DNA of 12,500 nucleotides from Chrysomallon squamiferum (Eukaryota; Mollusca; Gastropoda; Neomphalida; Peltospiridae): positions 18,344,894 to 18,357,393 of the forward strand of contig CM022672.1 of assembly GCA_012295275.1 (NCBI GenBank). The letters run 5' to 3'. The notes under the pieces are model-generated. The model saw nothing but the letters and a program-made list of their open reading frames with translations, made no database searches and was not told where the DNA came from. Shown piece by piece: positions 1 through 7,390 of this stretch; within the stretch, counting starts at the first letter, position 1; each line of letters starts with the position of its first letter. A program made the translations under genes and the position numbers.

Positions 1-103
1 GCGAAATCTCCGCAACGCAGGCGATGAATGGCGAATTCTTGTCAGACGTTGCCAAAACGATGTGTTAGCCCAAAGTGGCGTCGTCTTCCTCTCTTGTGTT
101 TGG

Positions 104-109
104 AATAAA
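104..109 (+). promoter_or_regulatory. Possible polyadenylation signal AATAAA
   Basis: A canonical AATAAA hexamer sits 36 bases after the TAG at 66-68 and is followed by a GT/T-rich run ending in TTTTTTAG. This matches the order hexamer then downstream element. In AT-rich DNA the hexamer is common by chance, so it matters only if the frame ending at 68 is real. Confidence 0.15.
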
Positions 110-204
110 CTGCGTCGTCGTTTTTTAGTCTGGACGCTATCGTCAAACAGTTAAAACGAGGCCAGTGTGTCTCCTTTCATCCGGTTCAAGAGTTAGTTTC
201 CCCA

Positions 205-218
205 TTTTTTTTTTTTTT
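205..218. repeat. Poly-T run (T14)
   Basis: An uninterrupted run of 14 T lies at the boundary between the CpG-bearing block and AT/pyrimidine-rich DNA. It could be a mononucleotide microsatellite or the decayed tail of a minus-strand retroposon; no target-site duplication is visible. From here to about 420 I see only T-rich unique DNA with no gene signal. Confidence 0.8.
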
Positions 219-420
219 AATCAGGCCAACTCAGTAAATTTTTCTTATACCTTCTAATCTTTTCCTTTTCCTTTTCTTTGCTGACTGTTTGTTGTTCTCT
301 AGACCTCTTCTTGTTTATATTCATATTATTTTCCGTTTACCAATTACTATTATTTTTGTTCTCATATTTAGCAAATACTTTTTAAAAACATTCACCTACA
401 TATATAATAGTTAAACGCAT

Positions 421-468
421 AGAGAAAAGAGAGAACAACCAAAGAAATAAAGAGAGAAAGAGAGAGTT

Positions 469-550
<82 letters not shown>
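421..550. repeat. Purine tract with (AG)n core
   Basis: The core 471-537 is an uninterrupted AG dinucleotide run of about 33 copies, and 540-550 adds five more after an AAAG interruption. The 50 bases upstream are almost pure purine (AGAGAAAG-type), which suggests the array grew out of an imperfect purine tract. Homopurine mirror-repeat DNA of this length can form intramolecular triplex (H-DNA) and binds GAGA-type factors in animals; that is family knowledge, not shown here. Confidence 0.97.
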
Positions 551-571
551 TACTCTAATACTTCACAGAAG

Positions 572-790
572 TTAAATATAATTGAATGAATAGGACGATA
601 AACAATAAGTCCATTTATAGTCCATTTTCACAGGCGTTACTGAAACCGCGGTCTGTAAAACTCCTCTCAGTTTGTACTGAAACTTTGACGCTTGAACCTT
701 GGCCCGGACATCGTCTGCTTTGAGACAGGAAATCAAGACAAAGTGCTGCATGAGGAATAGCAATGATCGTTGTAGATTTGATATGATCAT
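572..790 (-). other. Candidate small ORF, signal-peptide-like N-terminus
   Basis: A minus-strand ATG at 788-790 opens a 72-codon frame ending in TAA. The first 24 residues read as a short leader with one Arg, then a hydrophobic run (LLFLMQHFVLISCL) and a small-residue site (LKA before DD), the shape of a secretory signal peptide. The following part (ADDVRAKVQASKFQYKLRG) has ordinary soluble-protein composition, and the 640-760 section is GC-richer than its surroundings. No known domain is recognised. An alternative on the same strand is an internal exon: TTTCCTGTCTCAAAGCAG (complement of 715-732) is a fair splice acceptor, with the exon starting at 714. The plus strand competes: an acceptor TTTTCACAG ends at 633 and the frame from 634 stays open to a TGA near 720. 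Only one of these can be right, and possibly none. Confidence 0.22.
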
Positions 791-824
791 CGTATTTCCC
801 TGAATAATCTGCGTTTTATTTCTC

Positions 825-898
825 AGGAGATGTCGCCCATTTTTTTTTTTTTCTCTCTCTCTGTGCAGAACCCAGTGACTGCCATAATGAATATATAT
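825..898 (+). other. Splice-site cluster with candidate 30-nt microexon (869-898)
   Basis: T13 (840-852) followed by five CT units and GTGCAG makes a near-ideal splice acceptor with AG at 867-868. Thirty bases later, at 899-904, stands GTGAGT, a close match to the metazoan donor consensus. The enclosed 869-898 is exactly ten codons and reads NPVTAIMNIY without a stop. A second acceptor (TTTTATTTCTCAG, AG at 825-826) lies just upstream. Microexons of this size occur in animal neuronal genes. The pyrimidine tract is itself microsatellite-like, which raises the chance of coincidence. If it is real, the window is intronic to a plus-strand gene. Confidence 0.25.
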
Positions 899-1042
899 GT
901 GAGTTTAGCGTTATTGGGAAAAAGTTTATCGTGCACTCGTTTTTATTTATTTATTATTATCGTTTTATACCTGTGTGTAGAAGATTTATATGCTGATGCT
1001 GTCGTTGTTCCTATTCTTTACATCAACATCGTTATCCTTATT

Positions 1043-1044
<2 letters not shown>

Positions 1045-1086
<42 letters not shown>

Positions 1087-1137
1087 TATTATCACCTTGT
1101 GGTTGTTGTTGTAGTTGATGTTGTTGTTGCTGCTGGT
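1045..1137. repeat. (CAT)14 followed by degenerate GTT/GCT triplets
   Basis: 1045-1086 is 14 uninterrupted CAT units, followed by ATT/ATC variants and then by an imperfect GTT-rich triplet stretch (about 1098-1137) ending in GCTGCTGG. The frame reading this as a run of isoleucines is an artefact of the repeat. Confidence 0.95.
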
Positions 1138-1371
1138 AACCCTGAGAATATTATTAATCATATTTTTAAAGACAGACAAATATTTTTTTAACGAAACAAA
1201 AATTATTAATACAATCTGCTGATCACAAAATTAGTTTTTAAATAATTAATACTTTCATTCGAAATCTATAACGAAACATAAATCTAACGATGGAGACACC
1301 TTTTTTTGCATCATGCATTAATAATACAAGATTTTACAGCACCTTGATGAATCATTTGCTTTTATTACGTA
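1138..1371. other. AT-rich DNA without gene signal
   Basis: Very AT-rich unique sequence with frequent stops in all frames. No repeat longer than short A or T runs and no convincing splice or promoter motif was seen. Confidence 0.6.
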
Positions 1372-1432
1372 AATACGGAGGACTGAACCCGCGACCATTT
1401 AGCTAAGAGACTTACTGGTTGCTAAACGATAT
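1372..1432 (-). mobile_element. tRNA-like fragment, probable decayed tRNA-derived SINE head
   Basis: On the minus strand, 1380-1390 reads GGGTTCAGTCC, which resembles the tRNA B-box/T-loop GGTTCGANTCC with one base missing. It is preceded by GGTCGC and by an anticodon-arm-like AGTCTCTTAGCT, the order found in tRNA genes and in the tRNA-derived heads of molluscan SINEs. The acceptor and D-arm pairings are not preserved, so it is not a functional tRNA. Octopus genomes are known to carry tRNA(Lys)- and tRNA(Arg)-related SINEs (OK, OR1, OR2). Assignment to one of these is not possible by eye, and no SINE body or A-rich tail is clear. Confidence 0.4.
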
Positions 1433-1549
1433 TTATGTCGCTAATAAATAAAATTACACATATACACCGTCATGAAACTGAACGTCTAAATCGCAGTGGA
1501 AACTGAGCACATCTTAACGCCTGATAATTCTACGTGTTTATATTCACAG

Positions 1550-1691
1550 GGCTTGCTTCCTTCCTGTTCCTGGTTGTTTTAGAATCCCACGATGTGAGAG
1601 AGGTGTGAATGTTTTCCGTGACTCGCTTTCACTGATCAATCAGCTGCTGTTTGTCCTGGCATCCCAACACCATTGTAACGCGCGGGGCAAG
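1550..1691 (+). other. Candidate 142-nt internal coding exon, family unknown
   Basis: An acceptor TTTATATTCACAG ends at 1549, with a branch-point-like CTGAT about 25 bases upstream. A donor CAAG|GTAAAC begins at 1692. Between them one frame (codons from 1551) is open for all 47 codons and ends on a codon boundary, with the first base completing a codon split by the upstream intron. The peptide contains CFRIPRCERGVNVFRDSL and LINQLLFVLASQHH. Composition is mixed and not low-complexity, and the segment is clearly richer in G+C than its flanks, ending with GCGCGGGGC. The open frame extends stop to stop from about 1518 to 1768 without an early ATG, so it can only be coding as a spliced exon. I recognise no domain. 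It might instead be a noncoding exon or an old repeat fragment. Confidence 0.3.
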
Positions 1692-1981
1692 GTAAACACC
1701 AACTGCAGAATGCAAACCCGTAGAACAAATAACAAAGAACAAAAACGGAATCAATTACTGCAGAAATAAATGTATATTAATGAGTTTGTTTTTGTAAACA
1801 GTGCTTTAGACTGTCGTTTGTTTCTGTACTTCTTGCTACACTTTTTTTTGTTTTTGTATAAAATCCAGGTGATCTGATATAAACAAATACATACATATAT
1901 TCGTATATGCACTGACACACCCAATCATATAAAAATAAATTAAGAAGCGACGGGTACACATATTCTCGTATGTTTTTTTCT

Positions 1982-2086
<105 letters not shown>

Positions 2087-2109
2087 GACGCACACATGCT
2101 GACAGACAC

Positions 2110-2606
2110 ATACAAACACATACACACAAATACCTATTTCTCTCATATCATCACCAAACGCTGTGTTTATTTATTGTTACTGAGACAAATCCTTCCTCAG
2201 TTTGGGTTGTTAATAGAAACGTCAACTGATCATAGCCGCATTGTCTTCTCCAGTACCATGTCGAGGATACAGTTATCTCTGTCGATGGCTTTCAGTCGTA
2301 ATGTTAAGAACAATCTAATTTTGTTGATAAAGCTGTATACTTGTTTGTCTTCACTGTGGAAATCATACCATTAGAGATCCGGGGATTTAATGATGTGGCC
2401 GATGCAATGGATTCTAAGATCGATTCTTTGTTGATGCGTTATTTTTGGTTTTATGTTAAAGGTACTGAAAATTATAGGTATAAAATTGCTGTTGCTTACT
2501 TCATTATTAGCATCACCATCACCGTCATCATTATCACATTATGTACAATAAACTCGATTAAAAAAACACGATACAAACACATACACACAAATACCTGTTG
2601 CTCTCA
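2110..2606. repeat. 26-bp direct repeat pair, 461 bp apart
   Basis: The 26-base string at 2110-2135 (starting ATACAAACACATACAC, ending AAATACCT) is repeated exactly at 2571-2596, and similarity continues for about ten more bases (ATTTCTCTCAT versus GTTGCTCTCAA). It is partly CA-rich but not a simple repeat. The interval 2150-2570 contains no recognised gene. It holds ordinary AT-rich DNA, a short CATCAC/CGTCAT triplet-like patch at about 2508-2540, and a slightly richer patch at 2220-2290. Confidence 0.7.
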
Positions 2607-2649
2607 ATAGGTAACATGTTGAAAATTCATTTTTAATGGGAAAACGATG

Positions 2650-2670
2650 AAAAAAAAAAAAAAAAAAAAA
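2650..2670. repeat. Poly-A run (A21)
   Basis: Twenty-one consecutive A. It could mark the end of a decayed plus-strand retroposon, but no body or flanking target-site duplication is visible. Confidence 0.9.
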
Positions 2671-2780
2671 GCCGTTAATTTTCTGGTTTCAGGACAGAAA
2701 GTTGAAAATATCATATTTCCCTGCATTGATTAAATGAAATACAGTTTATATATCTTACATTGATTGTCTTTTTCTTTATT

Positions 2781-2804
2781 AAAAAAAAATATATATATAT
2801 ATAT
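2781..2804. repeat. A9 plus (AT)8
   Basis: A short poly-A run passing directly into eight AT units. The surrounding 2671-3180 is AT-rich unique sequence in which I see no gene, RNA or regulatory signal. Confidence 0.85.
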
Positions 2805-3187
2805 CATTGTTTGTATTGTCTCTTCCTCTTTGTATTTTCTATTGTTTCGTGGTTTATTGATGTCATTACATATTTGTTCATTGTAGTTAGCAATACGTGC
2901 AAAGAAAAGGTATACAGATAGAAATACAGATGTAGATCACTGGGTCATCGTTAATATGTATCAAACTGAAGGAAAATCTCTTGTAAATAAAACCTCGTAC
3001 AAAAAAGTGAAATTATTGCACTTGCTGGTTCATAATTAGAAAGATTATTATATATTATATTCGTTGAAATGTATATAGCATTCATCTTTAGTTGGTAGCA
3101 GGTGCTCTAGAATTTTTTTTTACTTACTTACTAAATTAATTAATACTAATAACAATTATGGTAATAATATAAAAAATGAATAATTAA

Positions 3188-3241
3188 ATGATGATGACGA
3201 CGACGACGACGATGATAATAAAATTTTACTACTACTACTAC
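3188..3241. repeat. Triplet cluster (ATG)3(ACG)5, ATA, (TAC)5
   Basis: Three ATG, five ACG, one ATG and two ATA units run from 3188 to 3220, followed after a short T run by (TAC)5 at 3227-3241. The ACG units may have arisen by substitution inside an ATG array. Confidence 0.9.
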
Positions 3242-3299
3242 AAATATATAAATCGTTTGAAAATTGCAAAAAGCAATTAGTCGCAATTTCTTTAAAAAC

Positions 3300-3480
3300 C
3301 AATAGCGGCGTATTCATGTGTACCTTTCAACAGACATCCGCTAACATTTGTCCAGTCTACTTGGACGAACTTGACCAAGTCCGAAAAACAAATTTATTAA
3401 AGTGAAGAACTCGTCAAAAATGGCGTCAGATCAGCGTACCTCGACGTCTGTGTAAACGTTGGGAACAATTGGAAAATACT
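3300..3480. other. Moderately GC-richer patch with Kozak-context mini-ORF
   Basis: This patch is less AT-rich than its flanks. An ATG at 3420-3422 in a good Kozak context (A at -3, G at +4) opens an 11-codon frame (MASDQRTSTSV) to a TAA. The stop overlaps a donor-like GTAAAC at 3452-3457, so the segment could be a short first exon. A small inverted repeat, ACTTGG/CCAAGT, lies at 3359-3380. None of this is strong; it may be plain unique DNA. Confidence 0.12.
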
Positions 3481-3588
3481 TTTGAGGTTTATAAACGTAT
3501 TAAAATCAACAAAACGAAGAGCTAATGGTTACACAAGTTCCGACATCCTTTACAGTTTAATACAGACTGTGTGTTATAGTCACAGACT

Positions 3589-3890
3589 GATATCGGTTAC
3601 TGCTTCATCAAGTCTGGTCACTTTGTTTTCCGAGTTTATTATTATTTCATCGATATTGATAACTGGTTATGATTGTGTTTACTTTTTTTTTTACGGATAT
3701 TGGTTTTATCTTTGTCATTAAAATTTTGCACTGATATTGATGATAAGTTTGGGTTAAAGATGTACATTACTGTATGTTACAGATATTGGTTAACTTAATA
3801 CAGTTTTAACGATATTTGTTTAAGTTTTATTAGTATTAATTTCAGTGATGTCCTTTGTGGAAGCTGCTTTACCGATATTAATAACTGTAA
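3589..3890. repeat. Decayed GATATTG-rich repeat stretch
   Basis: GATATT or GATATC recurs at 3589, 3652, 3696, 3733, 3782, 3811 and 3874, several times within a longer theme (GATATTGATAACTGG, GATATTGGTTAACTT, GATATTAATAACTG). Spacings are irregular (29 to 63 bases), so if this was once a minisatellite it is heavily eroded. No gene is seen between 3480 and 4190. Confidence 0.35.
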
Positions 3891-4194
3891 CCTGGTTGTA
3901 CTTGTTGTTTTTGTGGGGGTTTTCTCAAGTGTATTGAACTATCCTATCGCGTAATTCTGTAGAATCAAAGAAGTGATATTTCCCTCCCATTGTTGTTATG
4001 CTTATCAACACCAGAATAATTTGTTTTGAGGTATCAGCTCAAAACTGTCATCATGCACTGATATAAAAACTATTATGGTAACAGTTATGAGGGAAATGAA
4101 AATGTCTTAGATATCGAAGGAAGCAAGACAGTGATTATTTCAAGGAGAAAAGCGCTTAACAAAAGACCTGAAAACAAGATAAGAAGGAAGGATT

Positions 4195-4375
4195 AAAAAA
4201 ATAAATAAATAAATAAATGAATAAATAAACTCACAAAATTAAAGAAACAACAGAAAAAAATATATATATACATATATAATAATAATAATCATCATCATAA
4301 TCATAATAAGAAGGAAATAAATAAAGTAAAACTAGTGATATAAAGAAATATATATATATAAAAAAAAAAAAAAAA
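4195..4375. repeat. AT-rich simple-repeat cluster
   Basis: In order: an A run passing into (AAAT)n with one AATG variant (4195-4229), an A7 and (TA)n block (4254-4278), AAT then CAT triplets (4277-4310), and (TA)n running into A16 (4349-4375). From 4376 to 4620 the DNA is AT-rich with a short (TA)n/A9 at about 4482-4506 and no gene signal. Confidence 0.9.
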
Positions 4376-4617
4376 CCAAACACCACAAACGGAAAAATAA
4401 ATTATCCAATTCCAATTCATCAATTTTCTCTATTTTGGTTGTTTAAGAACGTTAATTAGATTTTTTCTCTCTTACGTCTAAGTATATATATATTTTTAAA
4501 AAAAAACTCATCAAACTTCTCAAGTCTCCGCGGTTCAAAGGAAAAATCATCACAGTTCACACAACTCAACAATAATACAAGCAATGACTCTTCCAGATAT
4601 CTCATCATAGATAGTCA

Positions 4618-4854
4618 TTACGTTAAAGCGCAAAATGCTAAGATTTTGTAGGCACCGAAACGTACTGTTGTATTCGAATCTGGAACTCGTCCAAAGCACT
4701 GTAACGTTGACTTGTTGGAGGCGGAAGTTTTCAAAGTGTTACTCAGAACAGTGTCATTATTATGAAGTGGCTGTGTCAGCAGACAGTCTGAAACGTCTGT
4801 GCAATTCTCTGGTGTTGGCCAAAATGTGTTAATTTTGTAATGTGTGTGCTCCAC
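4618..4854. other. Less AT-rich patch open on both strands
   Basis: On the plus strand an ATG at 4635 opens a 65-codon frame (MLRFCRHRNVLLYSNLELV at its start) to a TAA. On the minus strand a 78-codon frame covers the same DNA but begins at GTG, so it would need an upstream exon. Plus 4671-4682 reads GTATTCGAATCT, which resembles a Pol III B-box. Composition is balanced and not repeat-like. I recognise no protein family. It could be an exon, an old SINE fragment or chance, and the fact that both strands are open weakens the coding case. Confidence 0.15.
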
Positions 4855-4982
4855 GACTGCAGAAACGACTGGGATGAAATATGAAGTTTCCTGTTATGCG
4901 AGGTAGAGTGATGATAGTGTTAAAGAGAGTACATTTTGTTTATTTTGCAAGATGAAAGTAACCCCAGAACCCATTGGAGTTT

Positions 4983-5003
4983 AAAAAAAAAAAAAAAAAA
5001 AAA
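4983..5003. repeat. Poly-A run (A21)
   Basis: Twenty-one consecutive A after GAGTTT. No retroposon body is recognised upstream. The frame crossing it starts at TTG and is not a gene. Confidence 0.9.
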
Positions 5004-5235
5004 TTAAATAATCTGTTATGCCGTCCTAAAATTGAATATAATGACGTGTTTGGACTTTTATATATGTATTTGTGTGTGTATATGTGTCTAAACACACGCA
5101 TACTCACACATATGTGGATGGGCAGATTATTTAAGTGTGTATGTGTCTATGTTTTTGTGGATGTATGGATAAATGGGGGATTGGCTGATAAGATGTCTGT
5201 GTCTGTCTTTCTGTGTGTATATTACTTCTATACTT

Positions 5236-5287
5236 GTACGTACGTATGTATGTATGTATGTATGTATGTATGTATATATGTATGTAC
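5236..5287. repeat. (GTAT)n array bounded by GTACGTAC and GTAC
   Basis: About ten GTAT units with a short TATATA interruption near the end. The upstream 5060-5235 is GT/TG-rich with cryptic simplicity (TGTGTG, TATGTG). Downstream 5288-5520 is unique AT-rich DNA with nothing recognised. Confidence 0.93.
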
Positions 5288-5527
5288 CTTACAAACTTTA
5301 AATCTTTAACTTAACTATTACACAACCTCAGATATAGATAATCCTACTGTGACTTATGGTTATATAACTAAAGATTTTCTCTGTGACTAATAATTAAACT
5401 AGCTTCACTGAAAGCAGAGCTGTTTAGTCTTTAACACGGAGATTTGACGAATGTTTAATTACGTTTTTCCATTCCTTGTTTTAACTTTACAAGTCAGCAC
5501 CGCTTAGAAACTGTAGCCTTTTGTTAG

Positions 5528-5779
5528 CAAAGAAAAGACGTTTACATAACGGCGTCGGCAACATCAATGTTTGAGCGAAACGATGTAGTAGGTTGCGTTA
5601 AGTCCACTGCATTCCGCTACAGCGAGCACGTTCACGACGTCTGCTCGATCAGAACAAAGTCACGACAACACGCTAGACGTTTCTCTCTAGCTTTTCACAG
5701 ATATGTCAGCAGCAAGCAAATGTGTAGGGTTTTTTGTGGAGGTTTTTTGTGGGCTTTTTTTAGTCGCATAAATCGTTAG
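5528..5779 (+). other. Candidate ORF or exon in CpG-rich patch
   Basis: A stop-free plus-strand frame runs from just after the TAG at about 5525-5527 to the TAG at 5777-5779, with an ATG at 5567 giving 70 codons (MFERNDVVGCVKSTAFRYSE at its start, basic in the middle, KSRQHARRF). CCTTTTGTTAG immediately upstream would be a usable splice acceptor. The block 5550-5700 has many CpGs, unlike its flanks. The last 25 codons enter T/G-rich simple DNA (VFCGGFLWAFF), so if it is an exon it probably ends earlier, but no strong donor is evident. The Kozak context is poor and no family is recognised. Confidence 0.17.
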
Positions 5780-6002
5780 CAATTCAACTTTTGCTGAAAG
5801 AACGTCAGTTCAGAATTTAATACACGGTTAGCTGAAGTCGTTTTCATCATGGCTGTGTATTTTCATTTGACGTTTATGCACAAAACTTTGGGGCGCAGTT
5901 TATTAGGATAATAGTATGCTTTTTTTTTTGTTGCTGTTATCTGTATGCTGATAACGATGTTGTTCTAATGCATGATATGGAAGCTATAACAGGCAAACAG
6001 GC

Positions 6003-6005
<3 letters not shown>

Positions 6006-6097
<92 letters not shown>

Positions 6098-6126
6098 CAC
6101 ACACACACACACACACACACAGAGAG
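6006..6126. repeat. Compound (GA)n-(GACA)-(GA)n-(CA)12 microsatellite
   Basis: (GA)30 at 6006-6065, two C substitutions at 6066 and 6072 that make GACAGA units, GA again to about 6096, then (AC)12 at 6097-6120 and a closing AGAGAG. The order suggests a GA array gaining C substitutions that later spread as CA. Confidence 0.97.
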
Positions 6127-6640
6127 TAATAACAGCAAATTAGTAGAAATATAGCAGTGAGAACAACAGTAGCTGTATGATAGCAGCTATCACGATATCA
6201 ACTCAGTTTCAAATTTTCAGAACGTTCATTCTCAAACTGTTTTTATATTTCCATCAAGCTAAAAACACTACAGAATGGGGAGACTGCATTGCCTGCCTAC
6301 AGTGAAAATTAAAAATTATACAACCAAAGATGTACAGTAACTGAACTGATAAAAAAAATCTTTAAGACTATTCGAAAGAATATTGATGGAGCAGAATATA
6401 ATTCAGTGTTTGAAGACGAGAATTTAGTCGTGGCGAATTTTTATATTTTCTCTGTTTAGAGCCACAAAAAATATCCATCGTGAAACAAAGAGCCCATCCT
6501 ACGTTTGTATAACAGTGATGACGATCTAAGACGAATGTTCCCGAATAAATACGTTTCTGTCAGTGTTTATCTAACGCTATCACCCGCCAAATAACACTTA
6601 AGCCACAAAAGATCAATTACGACAAACAATTCTCTTGAAA
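6127..6640. other. Unique AT-rich DNA, no gene seen
   Basis: No long open frame, repeat or RNA signature was found. A short stretch at 6274-6302 has AG and CAG borders but no donor that would make it a believable exon. Confidence 0.55.
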
Positions 6641-6660
6641 ACAAGACGAAATTAAACGAT

Positions 6661-6835
6661 CAACCCACTTATGACGTCATCGACACTTTTACGGACATTT
6701 TCGATGTTGACAGTTCGGTAAGGCAATCAAACGTTCGAAGATTCCGCGTGTTTGCAGCCACGAAAATAAAAATGTATGTATTCACAAGGGCGCTCGCTCT
6801 CTTATTTCACGTGTCACAGAGAAGCTTTCTCTGTG
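6661..6835. promoter_or_regulatory. Candidate regulatory cluster: CRE, HSE, E-box, inverted repeat
   Basis: Within about 175 bases lie ATGACGTCAT (6671-6680), a full palindromic CRE/ATF site; GAAGATTC (6737-6744), a two-unit heat-shock element of the form GAAnnTTC; CACGTG (6808-6813), the bHLH E-box; and an inverted repeat with 9-bp arms, CACAGAGAA/TTCTCTGTG, around a 3-bp spacer (6815-6835). The block also has more CpG than neighbouring DNA. These are direct sequence matches; that they act together as an enhancer or promoter is inference. No TATA element or coding start lies at a convincing distance. Confidence 0.3.
6671..6680. promoter_or_regulatory. Palindromic CRE/ATF site
   Basis: ATGACGTCAT is the full 10-bp palindrome bound by ATF/CREB family bZIP dimers. 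An exact 10-mer of this sort is expected well under once in a window this size. Confidence 0.45.
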
Positions 6836-7010
6836 TATAGTTTTGACAGCAGATAATGAGAACCCTGCGCAACGTTGACGTTTATTAGTCTTGTCGAAAC
6901 GTTTAGCCAACAGTTAGTAGGCACTTCAGATCTGCGTTACCTTCCTTCACGCAGTGATTCACATGGTTATATATTTCTATTAGAGAGAACGGTATTACAG
7001 TCTCAATATC

Positions 7011-7310
7011 AGTCTGTGTGTGTGTATTTCTGTATTTCTGTATGTATGTATGTATGTATGTATGTATGTATGTATGTATATATGTATGTTATGTATTTAT
7101 GTAAGTCTATATATGTATGTTATGTATGTACGTAAGTATATATATGTATGTATGTATGTACTATGTATTTATGTATGTATATATGTATGTATGTATGTAA
7201 GTATATGTATGTATGTTATGTATGTACGTAAGTATATATTTGTATGTACGTAAGTATATATAGTATGTATGTATGTATGTATGTATGTATGTTATGTATC
7301 TACAGATAGA
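7011..7310. repeat. Structured GTAT array with higher-order units
   Basis: A tetranucleotide array of GTAT with recurrent GTTATG, TACGTAAG and TATATA variants. The string GTTATGTATGTACGTAAG occurs at 7119 and again at 7215, a 96-bp offset, and a related GTTATGTATTTATGTAAG at 7088 gives a 31-bp offset, so segments have been duplicated as blocks rather than slipping only by single units. Frames reading YVCM across it are repeat translations. Confidence 0.93.
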
Positions 7311-7319
7311 GATAAAGAC

Positions 7320-7337
7320 ATATGTACATGTACATAT
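7320..7337. repeat. 18-bp perfect palindrome
   Basis: ATATGTACATGTACATAT equals its own reverse complement across all 18 bases, just beyond the GTAT array. It probably derives from related TATG/TACA sequence; a function is not implied. Confidence 0.8.
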
Positions 7338-7360
7338 CTTTCTGTTTCTCCGCCTGCCGC

Positions 7361-7390
7361 TCTGTCTGTCTGTCCATCTGTCTGTCTTTC
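7361..7390. repeat. Imperfect (GTCT)n
   Basis: TCTG/GTCT tetranucleotides with one CCAT interruption, inside a longer pyrimidine-rich stretch (about 7336-7460). Confidence 0.85.

Larger units (their letters stand above)
1..230. other. CpG-bearing, stop-depleted block at window edge
   Basis: This stretch is visibly less AT-rich than what follows and contains many CpG dinucleotides. On the plus strand, frame 3 is open from the window edge to a TAG at 66-68 and ends in the residues EFLSDVAKTMC. An AATAAA hexamer lies at 104-109, about 36 bases past that stop, with a GT/T-rich stretch after it, so the layout could be the C-terminus and 3' UTR of a gene lying off the left edge. However, the minus strand is also open for about 50 codons to the same edge without a methionine, so frame openness does not decide the strand. 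I recognise no protein family. A T14 run at 205-218 ends the block. It could equally be a UTR, a regulatory element or an old repeat. Confidence 0.25.

Noticed and set aside
830-1114. 94-codon frame ending in an isoleucine run
   Set aside because: It is built from T13, CT and (CAT)14 simple repeats. Only the 869-898 portion is kept, as a microexon candidate.
2341-2610. 89-codon plus-strand frame
   Set aside because: It starts at TTG and ends in translation of the CA-rich direct repeat. Its middle section is not strong enough to call an exon without good flanking splice sites.
3359-3380. ACTTGG/CCAAGT inverted repeat
   Set aside because: Six-bp arms with a ten-base loop are expected by chance many times in 12.5 kb.
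3482-3721. 79-codon plus-strand frame
   Set aside because: It starts at TTG and lies in the GATATTG-rich stretch. Composition (Ser, Ile, Tyr, Phe) is what AT-rich random DNA gives.
4974-5309. Frame with lysine run and YVCM repeats
   Set aside because: It starts at TTG and is made of poly-A and (GTAT)n translation.
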